A stretch of 64,000 nucleotides of DNA, taken from the IMG/VR virus record IMGVR_UViG_3300007722_000012, positions 1 to 64,000 of that record; one strand, written 5' to 3'. Source of the stretch: a virus. Under the pieces are notes generated by a model, which saw nothing but the letters and a program-made list of their open reading frames with translations, searched no databases and was not told where the DNA came from. Positions 54,172 to 63,520 of the stretch are shown one piece after another. Made by a program: the position numbers and the translations under genes. Within the stretch, counting starts at the first letter, position 1, and each line of letters opens with the position of its first letter.

Positions 54172-57104
54172 TTTGATTTTCCTTTAGATTGTTTTAATTT
54201 TTGAGCATGTAGCTCGGCGTTCTGGTCCATTTTTTGCGCATGGAGGTCCTGATTCTGTTGCGGTTCTGCCTGGCCATCATCTGGAGCCTGATCTGGTTCT
54301 GGTTCGGGTGTCATTTCCTGCTGAATCTTCATCATAGTAATTTGATTAGATATCTCCGTAGGAATTGCGACTTCGCCTTCCTTCTTGATTTCTTTATCCA
54401 TTACAACGATCTCGTCATCAGCAAGCATTAGAACATTTTTCATTATCCACGCTTTAGAATAGTACTTACCAAGATACGGATCGATCGTCTGCAGCACAGT
54501 TATGCGGTTAGACAACAGCTCAGTTTCCTTGAGTTCTGTGAAGTGGTTGTCGCGAATAAAGTCGTAACGAATCTTTGTCCTAATTGTTTCCCATTCGTCA
54601 GCACGAATAAGACTCTTAGCGATTAATTGAATACGAAGTAAATCGTGAAATAAACTTGAAAAACGAAGTCTTAAACGAGCAACGAACTTACCAAACTTCA
54701 ACTCTTCCCGTGTAACTTCTGATGAACGACCAAGACTAAACCCCGTCTCAGGTTTCATACGACCTATTGGCACGTTCAATGATTGATATAGTTTGTTTTG
54801 GAAATATGCAACGAAATCGGCCGTGATCAATGATGAAGCACCTTGGAGCGTAGTTATTTCGGTCCCTTTGGAGTTCATCACGAACACACCAGATGTCAAT
54901 GCAAAGTTATGGTAATCGTGGTGTAGATTATTTCCATCCACAGTCAATGTACCAACATCCATCTTTTCCGAACGATATATAACCGAAACTACTTTATGGT
55001 TAGTAGCGGCCGGATTGGCCACCTTCATGGTCCGTGTCGTTGACATTCCATCGAAGTTACGAACCATGAACTCGGATATATTGGTGTATCCATTGCGACG
55101 GATCAGCGAGTCGAACTTATTTTTGAGATCCGGATATACAGTGGCAGCTGCAATACGAATTTCGCCGTCCGTTATTTTAGGATATACAATTTTGGATAGA
55201 TGAACCTTGATTGCATTCAGGTCGTATGAAGCATATTTGGCATTCGCATTCCTATATGTACCGCTCCACTTTTCCTTATATTCCGCCGAAGTCAGTGATA
55301 ACTTATCGGCATCGCGCAATTCAGCTATCTTGGCATTTCCTTGTTGAGATATGTCTGATGTGAAGCCAGGAGACCATTTCAGCAGATAATCCGCGTGTGA
55401 CAATGACAATTTATCAGCCTCACGCATTTCCTTAATGGTTTCTCTACCTTTAGTGAATGCTCCAATGATACGTTCATCTACAAGGTTATTCGCCGCTATT
55501 TCAAGTTTTCTGGCTTGACCAGCTTCTGTCTCAAAAAACGCCTTACCTGATGCTGATAGACGTGCACGGTGTTGAGTTTGATCACCCGACCAGTTCATTC
55601 TACCAACACTCGAATGCAGAGCGAAGTGATCCAACTTGGTCATTATCCTCAGATTTGATGGGTCATTGTTATACCGATCGAAGTCGACATGATGCACAAC
55701 TTCACCGTTGATAACTGGGCGATCCATGTATGACGACACCATCCGATGCGCGAATGTCCATTCATTCGTATCATTCTGCTGCACCGCGGTGTATGTGTTA
55801 CCATAGTCCTTATGTTGCAGCTGCGTCTTTTTGGTATTGAACGGCATCAATGACGAGCCTGGAATCAGGTGCTCTGCGCGGATCTTGGTACCATCACGAA
55901 GGATGAACTTGTGGTCTGGTGTAGCCGTAATGACTTCACCGTTATCAAGCGTGATATCGAGTACTGTAGCGTTCTTGTGGGTAATGCCAGCCCATGTTAT
56001 CAATCCAGGGACGACAGTGCCTTCTGGTGATACGGAATAAGTCCAGTTTTCTTTGCCAGATTCAAACTCTGCAATTAGAGTTTCGAGTGTAGCTTCACGG
56101 CCATCCAATAAAGTTATTGAAGTATCCCTCACGGCAAGACAGCCATCTCTTCTGGGCATCCAGAAGTCTTCGATCATGCTGACGTGCTTTTTAGCATCGG
56201 CTATCTCACCAGTCGATGCATTATAAACAAGTTTGTTCTTAAACTTGTTCATCACATCAGTAACATACTGTTCAGCTTTTATCTTAGGTAAATTACCAAC
56301 GTCGATATAAAATACACGACGATCAGGTGCTCGTGTAATCGTGTAAATCACGATAGCATCTTCAAGCATCTTCAATTGATTAGCCGGTTTGATAGCCTTA
56401 TTCAAAAAGCCAACAACCAAGCCTGAACTATCTACTACACCTGAGTGAGCCATAACAACTGAATCTGATGTTAGCTTGATACCAGATAACGCGGTCTCTG
56501 AAATGCCTTTATCATTGTAGATGTAATATTCATCAATTGAATCAACGACCTCAACACCCTTGCCATTATTTTTCTTTTTGATATTACGAACCTTCTTGAT
56601 CTTCATTGGATCAACCATTCGTAACTCAGCGATACCCTGTCTCACATCAGAATTTTTGAATAAGATATGAAAGTATATTTTTCCATCAACATACCATTTA
56701 CGGAAGATATCATGACCTTCAAGATTAAACTCGAGCTTATCAAGAATCTCAATGAATGCTGCTTGAAATTTGTCTTTTAGAGGATCGGAGATTTTGAGAT
56801 TGTCAAGCTCGAGTTTGACGGGATAATCATCTTGGTCAGATACGATACACTCATTAACGATATCGATAATTGCAGAATCAACTTCAGGATATATTGAGGT
56901 TTCTCTATAACGTCTAATCTGTTCATTCTCAGTCTTAGCTACATTATCGATGTCATATGCATAGCCCTGCCACCCACCCGATACAACAGATGTATCGATA
57001 ACAAGCGATCCGTCATTTTTATTTGGTGGGACAACCGACGGTATTTGCTCACCGCCAGTTTTATCTTTAACCCTAAATCCAAAAATATCTTGCCAACTTG
57101 CCAT
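54168..57104 (-). CDS. 20: portal protein gp20 interrupted by an intein
   Basis: 978 residues. Residues 1-321 and 745-978 are the portal (RETSIYPEVDSAIIDIVNE, WMPRRDG, then SKGTEITTLQGAS), together 555 residues versus 524 in T4. Residues 322-744 are an intein. The portal forms the ring at the packaging vertex. Splicing is required to give a functional protein. C-terminal end is Gln/Lys-rich. Confidence 0.93.
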   Translation of the reverse strand: MASWQDIFGFRVKDKTGGEQIPSVVPPNKNDGSLVIDTSVVSGGWQGYAYDIDNVAKTENEQIRRYRETSIYPEVDSAIIDIVNECIVSDQDDYPVKLELDNLKISDPLKDKFQAAFIEILDKLEFNLEGHDIFRKWYVDGKIYFHILFKNSDVRQGIAELRMVDPMKIKKVRNIKKKNNGKGVEVVDSIDEYYIYNDKGISETALSGIKLTSDSVVMAHSGVVDSSGLVVGFLNKAIKPANQLKMLEDAIVIYTITRAPDRRVFYIDVGNLPKIKAEQYVTDVMNKFKNKLVYNASTGEIADAKKHVSMIEDFWMPRRDGCLAVRDTSITLLDGREATLETLIAEFESGKENWTYSVSPEGTVVPGLITWAGITHKNATVLDITLDNGEVITATPDHKFILRDGTKIRAEHLIPGSSLMPFNTKKTQLQHKDYGNTYTAVQQNDTNEWTFAHRMVSSYMDRPVINGEVVHHVDFDRYNNDPSNLRIMTKLDHFALHSSVGRMNWSGDQTQHRARLSASGKAFFETEAGQARKLEIAANNLVDERIIGAFTKGRETIKEMREADKLSLSHADYLLKWSPGFTSDISQQGNAKIAELRDADKLSLTSAEYKEKWSGTYRNANAKYASYDLNAIKVHLSKIVYPKITDGEIRIAAATVYPDLKNKFDSLIRRNGYTNISEFMVRNFDGMSTTRTMKVANPAATNHKVVSVIYRSEKMDVGTLTVDGNNLHHDYHNFALTSGVFVMNSKGTEITTLQGASSLITADFVAYFQNKLYQSLNVPIGRMKPETGFSLGRSSEVTREELKFGKFVARLRLRFSSLFHDLLRIQLIAKSLIRADEWETIRTKIRYDFIRDNHFTELKETELLSNRITVLQTIDPYLGKYYSKAWIMKNVLMLADDEIVVMDKEIKKEGEVAIPTEISNQITMMKIQQEMTPEPEPDQAPDDGQAEPQQNQDLHAQKMDQNAELHAQKLKQSKGKSK
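54873..56141 (-). mobile_element. intein with HNH homing endonuclease in gp20
   Basis: 423 residues from C322 (CLAVRDTSI, block A) with block B TATPDHKF near 394-400, an HNH segment HHVDFDRYNNDPSNL around 471-485, helical DNA-binding modules, and a C-terminal end FVMN followed by Ser. The penultimate His usual at inteins is replaced by Met, which may slow splicing. Inserted at a highly conserved portal site. Confidence 0.85.
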
Positions 57105-57131
57105 TATATATTACCTATTCAATGTTCTTAA

Positions 57132-57153
57132 ATTCTAGCACTAAAGCTAGAAT
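57132..57153 (-). terminator. hairpin between gp19 and gp20
   Basis: Perfect eight-pair stem ATTCTAGC/GCTAGAAT with loop TTTAGT, followed by TTTAAG. The T-tract is poor, so it may be an attenuator or mRNA processing site rather than a strong terminator. It overlaps the last base of the gp19 stop. Confidence 0.5.
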
Positions 57154-57680
57154 CATTTCCCTAGATTAAGCCAGTAATTGTAAGCAAACGTCACATTGAA
57201 TTCTTGAATTTGGTTATTTGCTTCCCATGCCAATTGGATCTCTGATACATTGATTGGATATGCGTCATGAAATCTATATCGTTGCATTGTTTGATCAGAA
57301 CGATCCAATTGATGAACTTCTAATTGTGCTTGATAAATCGATGGTTGCATTATACCATTTGTTGAATCGGCCTTCGAAATAGCATTTACCCAATTTTCAA
57401 ATGCCGAACGAACAGTAAATTCGTTGTCATTATAGATTGAGATAGTCCAAGGCTGGAACGTACGCTCGCCCGCGAAGTGAACTTCACGCCCACGATACAT
57501 CACGGGAATGTCGGCGATATCGGCCGACGGTATTGTTCCGCCCTTCGCCATAAATTGAATTTTTGTCGCCGCGACTTGACCGCCATTAGCAATACCTGGT
57601 ATTGCGCAAAAAATTCTGAATTGATTTGAACGAGCACCACCGGTGTTCATTTGTGCTTTAAATTGGGAGATGTCTGCTAT
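57153..57680 (-). CDS. 19: tail tube protein gp19, probable ATA start
   Basis: The tube fold is clear (GGARSNQFRIFCAIPGI, FQPWTISIYNDNEF, EIQLAWEANNQIQEF). The first ATG would start inside the conserved N-terminus; eleven codons upstream, after GAGGAACCCAAA, an ATA codon begins ADISQFKAQ, which matches the normal beginning of tube proteins. I therefore start the gene at ATA (57678-57680), giving 175 residues. T4 gp19 has 163. Confidence 0.85.
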   Translation of the reverse strand: MADISQFKAQMNTGGARSNQFRIFCAIPGIANGGQVAATKIQFMAKGGTIPSADIADIPVMYRGREVHFAGERTFQPWTISIYNDNEFTVRSAFENWVNAISKADSTNGIMQPSIYQAQLEVHQLDRSDQTMQRYRFHDAYPINVSEIQLAWEANNQIQEFNVTFAYNYWLNLGK

Positions 57681-57711
57681 TTTGGGTTCCTCTTTCTTGT
57701 GAAACTGTTAA

Positions 57712-58284
57712 CTATTTATGGTGAAATACGTAATGGCTTTTTAATCTAACGACAGATATAACGCATTTACATATAATACACATACATTTATATTTTGACT
57801 CATTGCTGTGTGGCCCTTTTTTGACCCCTAGTAGGGATAATCCATATAATCTTGATGCTTCCATCCTACCCGGTCGTTCTTTTTCTGTCCATGGAAGCGA
57901 GTTAGCCTTAGATATTTTCTCTAAAGAACCAGGTTTCCATTTTCGTTTTGCGCCTCTTTGATTTGATGCCCCTAATTTAGCCGCTTTTATACAAATACTG
58001 ATATTATCGGTTTTATTTAAGAACTTATCAGATTTTACTGCACCAATACGCCTCAATATTTTATGTTCATATTCTCTACACGCGTTTATATCTTCGCCAA
58101 ATGTTTTTCGTATATCTATTATATCAGGTGTATCATGGTCTTTTATAAATTTAAGAACATGTTTACTTGATGTAAAATATGATACAAGTAATTCTTTTGG
58201 TTCACATCCATTCGCATATCTAATACCAATATAGTATTTATTTAATTTTTTCCAACCTATTACATATAGGTAACAATTTCTCAT
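57712..58284 (-). CDS. GIY-YIG homing endonuclease
   Basis: 190 residues from MRNCYLYVIGWKKL with NKYYIGIRYANG as the YIG part and REYEHKILRRIG later. The C-terminus has CMCIICK and HYVFHH, a possible zinc finger. GGAG lies before the chosen ATG; an upstream in-frame start lies in the gp18 terminator. No TATAAATA is seen, unlike the other GIY-YIG genes, so expression may depend on readthrough from gp18. Confidence 0.8.
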   Translation of the reverse strand: MRNCYLYVIGWKKLNKYYIGIRYANGCEPKELLVSYFTSSKHVLKFIKDHDTPDIIDIRKTFGEDINACREYEHKILRRIGAVKSDKFLNKTDNISICIKAAKLGASNQRGAKRKWKPGSLEKISKANSLPWTEKERPGRMEASRLYGLSLLGVKKGPHSNESKYKCMCIICKCVISVVRLKSHYVFHHK

Positions 58285-58298
58285 TTTTGTTCTCCAAC

Positions 58299-58336
58299 AA
58301 AAAAACCCCACTGAAGTTTTGGAAGAACTGGAGTGA
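58299..58336 (-). terminator. terminator after gp18
   Basis: Minus-strand CTCACT/AGTGGG stem with an inner AGTT/AACT stem, followed by seven T residues. Confidence 0.75.
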
Positions 58337-58376
58337 GTTCTTATCGGGCGGCCTCCCTATCCAACACTTAATTTAG

Positions 58377-60323
58377 TTAGACAGCGCCAGCAATCTCTTC
58401 AAACGATACACCAGTTCGCGTTGCGATAAAGTTAAGTTCAATGAAGTTAATGCTTCGTGCGGGTTGAATAAAAATCGATGCAACAAACCTATTAGTATCA
58501 ATTACCTGTGGCGTGTTGTTACTTGTGTCGCATACTACTTTGAACTCAAACAAACCACGGCGCCCTTTGACATCGCGTAGGAATGGTTCGACCATCGCAA
58601 CAAATTGCGAACGAGTCTGTATATCATTGATTTCAAATAACTGGAATTTTGCTGCAGTAGCAATAGCCTTTTCAAGCACGATAAACAAACGACGGACATT
58701 AATACGATCGAACGCCGATGGCTTTGTTAGACCAGTCTTATCGCCATATAGCACAACACCCTGACCTGGGAATGATACAACTGGATTAATACCATTTTTG
58801 TATAGATTATCACGGTCGGTTTTTGTTGGGCTAAAAGCTAATTTAACTACGTTCTTAATAGAACCACGAGTCAGACCTGCGGGTGAGAACCATGGATCAT
58901 TTGTTTCGTCTGTACGAGCGCACAACCCGGCGATATCACCATTAAGTGGAACCCAACGATATTTATCTGCATAACGATCATACTGATACTTGTAACCAGA
59001 ATCCACAACGAAGTATGAACTTGATGGAAGTTCATCACGGAAGGCAATGAGTTTTGTAGCAATATCGGATGTATTACCAACTAAGACGGAACCAGAACTT
59101 ACATCTTCTGGGCTAACGAATGCCAAGCAATCTTTCCGCACTTCCGCGACATTTTGAATTACCCAATTTGCAATGGTTGCATTTGCTTTACCAGTAATTA
59201 TTAAGGATAGATCAATTGCTTCGTCGTTTGTAAATAAAGCAAAGCCAGCAATTCGTTGTCCTGTGGTTGCTATAAAGTAATCAACACCACCAGCCAGAGC
59301 ACGAGTTATTGCCGTAGAACCGATTGAAGCAAATACAAACGCATCTGCATCTGTGCCCCAGTTAGTACCTGCAGTAGGATGATCCATATTCCAAACAAAG
59401 TTACTCTGTTCTTTTAAAACAGTACGATAATAAGCAGAAGATCCATCTTCTTTTTTACCATCAGAGGCCTTAGATACATATTCAAATTTCTCCAGGACCG
59501 TGCCCGCTGCTCCTGACCATTTAGCATCTTTGTCAACAACGACAATATGTAGTTCATCACCTACACCACCACGTGAAGATGTATAGGAAGAAGTGCCTGG
59601 AGCGCTTGAAAATTGATCTTTATACGCCCAGGTTGCAAACGAAGCTGTATCAGCCATAGAAACAAGAAGTGAATTACCGATAGAACCTGGATACTTAGCA
59701 GCAAACTCACCTACATAAGCTTCGCCATTTTCAAACGAAGCTGAATATTGATCCGAACCATTAATTTTAATACCACCGGTAACTAGAACTGCATCACCAA
59801 AAGTTGCCGCAACAATTGTCTGACCAGTAACTGCTACATCGGTTATGGTTATTACTGGATTTATTGTATAGCCAGAGCCAAGGTTTGTAATTACAAGTTC
59901 AGTGATAGAACCGCCGACAATTACTACATCAGCCGTAGCTTGAATACCCGACGTATCTGGACTAGCAATAACAACTGTAGCCGAAGCATAGTTAGTACCA
60001 CCCGTAGAAACAGGAATTGATAAAATGGTAGAAACTAGAATTGTAACTGCATTACGCTGACTAGTAGTATCAGAGCGAACCACAAGCAGATTATTTGAAT
60101 ATGCAAGAAAGTTTGCTGCGGCGAACCAGTTTGATGCATTTAGATCATTTGGTTTACCGAATCGAGTAACAAGAGAATTTTCCGAGTTAATCATCATAAC
60201 TTCTAGGACGGGGCCCCAGCCAGCTTCGATGACGGCTGCACCAATTGAAGTTGCTACTGCGGGAACTACGTTTGTTAGATCGGTTTCTTTAACCAATACT
60301 GAGGGAGATAATTGAATCGCCAT
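58377..60323 (-). CDS. 18: tail sheath protein gp18
   Basis: 648 residues, as in T4 (659). MAIQLSPSVLVKETDLTNVV and a C-terminal domain with RLFIVLEKAIATAAKFQLFE and FIQPARSINFIELNF are typical of sheath proteins. Contracts to drive the tube. AAAGGAAAA ribosome binding site. Confidence 0.95.
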   Translation of the reverse strand: MAIQLSPSVLVKETDLTNVVPAVATSIGAAVIEAGWGPVLEVMMINSENSLVTRFGKPNDLNASNWFAAANFLAYSNNLLVVRSDTTSQRNAVTILVSTILSIPVSTGGTNYASATVVIASPDTSGIQATADVVIVGGSITELVITNLGSGYTINPVITITDVAVTGQTIVAATFGDAVLVTGGIKINGSDQYSASFENGEAYVGEFAAKYPGSIGNSLLVSMADTASFATWAYKDQFSSAPGTSSYTSSRGGVGDELHIVVVDKDAKWSGAAGTVLEKFEYVSKASDGKKEDGSSAYYRTVLKEQSNFVWNMDHPTAGTNWGTDADAFVFASIGSTAITRALAGGVDYFIATTGQRIAGFALFTNDEAIDLSLIITGKANATIANWVIQNVAEVRKDCLAFVSPEDVSSGSVLVGNTSDIATKLIAFRDELPSSSYFVVDSGYKYQYDRYADKYRWVPLNGDIAGLCARTDETNDPWFSPAGLTRGSIKNVVKLAFSPTKTDRDNLYKNGINPVVSFPGQGVVLYGDKTGLTKPSAFDRINVRRLFIVLEKAIATAAKFQLFEINDIQTRSQFVAMVEPFLRDVKGRRGLFEFKVVCDTSNNTPQVIDTNRFVASIFIQPARSINFIELNFIATRTGVSFEEIAGAV

Positions 60324-60391
60324 GCTATTTTTCCTTTGTTAACTGGGTAAATTGGATATTTACCTTTTATTTATCAAAACTAAATTTCGGG

Positions 60392-61999
60392 TTAATTAAA
60401 CACGAACCCATCTATGATTTCTTCAGACCCATCGTTATGAAACCCGATTGGGAGAGCGTCCTGTTCTTCCTGTAATCTACGTTCCACGATAATTCGCTCT
60501 TTGACCGAGACATCCGTGAGTTCCTCGAACTTAACGCTGGATGTTAAGTAAGCGAACATAACTAATGCCATCACAAGATCGTCGTTACCTGTATCGGCTT
60601 CGAATGACTTACCTTTGGCCACAAAGTTGCTCAGTTCGATCAAGATTTCTGCGTCGTTCAAGACTAGTTTATCCATTTCGACCAGCTGTTTGAGCAAGTT
60701 ACACCCCAACCGCTTAGTCTTAGTCGTGGTTCGTACACCAGCAACTGAGTTTTGCCCACCCCAAATGACAATCGTACTAGAGTTACTTCCACCCTTGACG
60801 TTATCGCCTCTTGTCGAAAAGACAGTTTCCTCATACTCAAGGTCGTAGTACAGTGCATTAGCCACCGATTCCCCGATATCGTTGTTCTCGATATAGCAAA
60901 GTGCACTGTTGTACTCCAGCGCCATCTTATGGATGACCATCGGATATAACATACTTGAAATGGTATTATTCCGATATTTGAAAACAACTTTATAAGGCAA
61001 GTCTGTGACATCAATAATCAAGAAGGCTGAATAATCTCCACCAGTCCCTCGAGCAGTATCTGCGCACAAAGTATATTTATGGTTTTCAATCGGTCGTTCA
61101 TAAACACAGGTAGTACTATTCGTCAGCAGTGGGGTAACAAACGGGATCGATTTTAGTTTAGCGGCTGAGATTAACGTGTTAGAAGCGCCTATAAAGTCGC
61201 CTTCCATTTCTTGCGCGAATTTTATTGGGCCCAGGTCGATCTTCATATTATCGGCCCAGGCTTGATCACGAGTTGGAATTGAACGCCAATCTGCAAACAC
61301 AGCTGTGAATTCGTTAATTTTGTTCTCAGCTTCTTTCCACATCTTGTAGAAATGGTTCATTCCTGCGGGCGTGCTAATGATAGCAAGTTTAGAAGTTTTA
61401 CCAGATGAAATCGTTGGATAAACAGAGGCAAAAAACTCATCTGCTATATTGTTTGAAATGTGGGCGAACTCATCTAGAAATAGTAAGTTGATAGATTCTC
61501 CCCGAATAGCCGAGGCAGATGTTGCGGAGGCGAGAATACGACTCCCATTTTCTAGTTCAATAGAAGATTTATTCCAACTACGCACACCATGTTGCAACCA
61601 TTTTGGTAGATGCTCATAAGCCAATTTTGTTCGAGCTAAGATTTCCCGGGCTAGTTTAGCCTTATTAGCAAGAATGGCACAAGTTTTAGATTCATTGAAG
61701 ATAATATAATGAACGAAATATGCAGCCATAACTGTAGTTTTACCGAGCTGACGACTGCAGTTTGCTATAACCCGATTGGTATTATGGACGGCAAGAATAA
61801 TTTCTTTTTGAAACCCATAAAGTTTCATGGGCTGTAACCCAAAGTCGATCGTTACTATTTTGATATACTTCTCGATGAAGTAAATAGGATCATCACGACA
61901 GGTTTTCCACTCTTTGATTTGATCAAGCGTCCAATCTACTTGAACACCTAAACTTTTTATGAGTTGATTGCCTAGATAACCTCTATCAAATATAGCCAT
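60392..61999 (-). CDS. 17: terminase large subunit gp17
   Basis: 535 residues. Walker A-type CSRQLGKTT, Walker B LLFLDEFAHI and a C-terminal RNase H-like nuclease domain with CADTARGTGGDYSA, IENNDIG and NDDLVMALVMF. It packages DNA through the portal. It follows gp15 by two bases; no gp16-like small subunit gene lies between. Confidence 0.96.
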   Translation of the reverse strand: MAIFDRGYLGNQLIKSLGVQVDWTLDQIKEWKTCRDDPIYFIEKYIKIVTIDFGLQPMKLYGFQKEIILAVHNTNRVIANCSRQLGKTTVMAAYFVHYIIFNESKTCAILANKAKLAREILARTKLAYEHLPKWLQHGVRSWNKSSIELENGSRILASATSASAIRGESINLLFLDEFAHISNNIADEFFASVYPTISSGKTSKLAIISTPAGMNHFYKMWKEAENKINEFTAVFADWRSIPTRDQAWADNMKIDLGPIKFAQEMEGDFIGASNTLISAAKLKSIPFVTPLLTNSTTCVYERPIENHKYTLCADTARGTGGDYSAFLIIDVTDLPYKVVFKYRNNTISSMLYPMVIHKMALEYNSALCYIENNDIGESVANALYYDLEYEETVFSTRGDNVKGGSNSSTIVIWGGQNSVAGVRTTTKTKRLGCNLLKQLVEMDKLVLNDAEILIELSNFVAKGKSFEADTGNDDLVMALVMFAYLTSSVKFEELTDVSVKERIIVERRLQEEQDALPIGFHNDGSEEIIDGFVFN

Positions 62000-62001
62000 A
62001 T

Positions 62002-62706
62002 TTAACTTGGATCCCAGATACTGCTTATAACTTCTCCAGTATCTAAGTCGCCTATTGCAGTATAATACGCGTGAGGATCTTTAGTATTAATGTCAGCATC
62101 AACACGAGTAATACGTGATGCAGGACCTGGGTTACCGTATAGATTAAGTTTCAATGTGAAGTCAAATTGATGTGTTGATAATTGAACATTACGGAAGTCA
62201 CCTTCATAATCTTGATTTGCCGTAACCGAATTGAGTATGATAGGAATATTCTGGGTAATCTTCATATCTTCTACCGTGTTGATCGACATGATAAATTCGG
62301 GCATAAACTTAGGTAGAATTTGTTCAACAACCGACAGAGCATCTTGCGTACCCTTCGTTAGAAGATATAAACTAATATTCAGGTTGTATGGAACGGGTGC
62401 GAAGATACCAGCACCATCACAAATTATTTTCGAGTTACGATTCGCTACGCGGGTGGGGTCGTAGGAGTAGCTGGTGATCTCGAACGCCAATCGAGGTAGT
62501 GTAACTCTGATTTGAGCATCAAGATCTGGATCCTGACGAAGCCTAACGAGGATATTTTCCTTTGGTGCGTAGGTTATAGGTACATTAAGAATCTGCGCAA
62601 TTACACTGTTCTCGTCCCGACGAATCACCTTTAGCTTTGAGAAGAGTGCGCCGAAGCCCACAACGGTATTTGCTATAGTCTGATGGTAGAATTCTTGCTC
62701 AAACAT
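62002..62706 (-). CDS. 15: tail sheath stabiliser/completion protein gp15
   Basis: 234 residues. MFEQEFYHQTIANTVVGFGA, PITYAPKENILVRLRQD and PVPYNLNISLYLLTKG with VEQILPKFMPEF match T4 gp15 order. It caps the tail sheath before head joining. Confidence 0.9.
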   Translation of the reverse strand: MFEQEFYHQTIANTVVGFGALFSKLKVIRRDENSVIAQILNVPITYAPKENILVRLRQDPDLDAQIRVTLPRLAFEITSYSYDPTRVANRNSKIICDGAGIFAPVPYNLNISLYLLTKGTQDALSVVEQILPKFMPEFIMSINTVEDMKITQNIPIILNSVTANQDYEGDFRNVQLSTHQFDFTLKLNLYGNPGPASRITRVDADINTKDPHAYYTAIGDLDTGEVISSIWDPS

Positions 62707-62715
62707 ATTTGTAAA

Positions 62716-62749
62716 GTTTATTTTGGTTTATAAGAAAGGATGGTATAAT
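62716..62749 (+). promoter_or_regulatory. GTTTAT-N22-TATAAT promoter of plus-strand RNA 2
   Basis: Same boxes and spacing as 26953-26986; the shared spacer end TAAGAAAGGATGG is identical. Confidence 0.8.
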
Positions 62750-62755
62750 ATATTA

Positions 62756-62856
62756 CGTACCCGGTCGGTAGTTGCTGTTGGTTGGTTGATGCCTGCTTAC
62801 TACCTTACTGGATATTCTCGCAGCGAGGCCGCTAGGCCGCTAGGCCTGTGATAGCT
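62756..62856 (+). ncRNA. plus-strand small RNA, copy 2
   Basis: Nearly identical to 26993-27085, with a few substitutions and one tandem duplication of an eight-base unit (GCTAGGCC). It reads against gp14 and ends at its stop codon. GGTAGT/ACTACC pairing is conserved. Confidence 0.65.
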
Positions 62857-63517
62857 AGAATGAGCCAAACGGATTTTGTGGGTTGTTAGCTATAAACTCT
62901 TCGGCTCTAGTTGTGAACTTATTATTATCAGCATTACCGTGACCAAGCGATTCATCTGGATCAAGGCGCTGATCTGTATCCTGTGTAAATTTCTGTTCAA
63001 AGATATCCACTTCTGGAATACCAGTAGATATTTTCTCAGAGCTGTAACGGAACAATTCTACTGAGAGCTTGTATGTGTAAAACTGGCCGAGTTGATAAAA
63101 TGGTGATTGATGATCAACGAATTTAATTTCAAAAAGACCTTTATTAAAATTAGCATAGATAAGATCACCTTCTGAAGGTCGGTTAGGTAGTACTGATGTG
63201 CCATGTTGGCCAACCGATTTACCCCATGATGACTTACTTATCTGAAAGATCGCGGTCGATTCAATCTGTAATCCAAATTTAGATGCAAAGCTATTCTGCC
63301 CCCCAAAACTATCCATGGTTTCAACATAGATATTGATTGGGTATGCATGCTTGAATTCTGATAAGCGATCCTCGCCAAGAATAGTATCTTCTGCAACTAA
63401 TGCTCGAGGAATATACAGCATCGGCATCGAGTGTATATCTATCGCTTCTGCATGCAATTTTTCCAAGATGAGATTAGAATTTCCATATTTAGATGGAATG
63501 AGACGCAATGTTGACAT
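62855..63517 (-). CDS. 14: neck protein gp14
   Basis: 220 residues in the gp13-gp14-gp15 order. AYPINIYVETMDSFGGQNSF and LPNRPSEGDLIYANFNKGLFE match gp14-family neck proteins, which join head and tail. Stop is TAG at 62855. Confidence 0.85.
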   Translation of the reverse strand: MSTLRLIPSKYGNSNLILEKLHAEAIDIHSMPMLYIPRALVAEDTILGEDRLSEFKHAYPINIYVETMDSFGGQNSFASKFGLQIESTAIFQISKSSWGKSVGQHGTSVLPNRPSEGDLIYANFNKGLFEIKFVDHQSPFYQLGQFYTYKLSVELFRYSSEKISTGIPEVDIFEQKFTQDTDQRLDPDESLGHGNADNNKFTTRAEEFIANNPQNPFGSF

Positions 63518-63520
63518 AGG

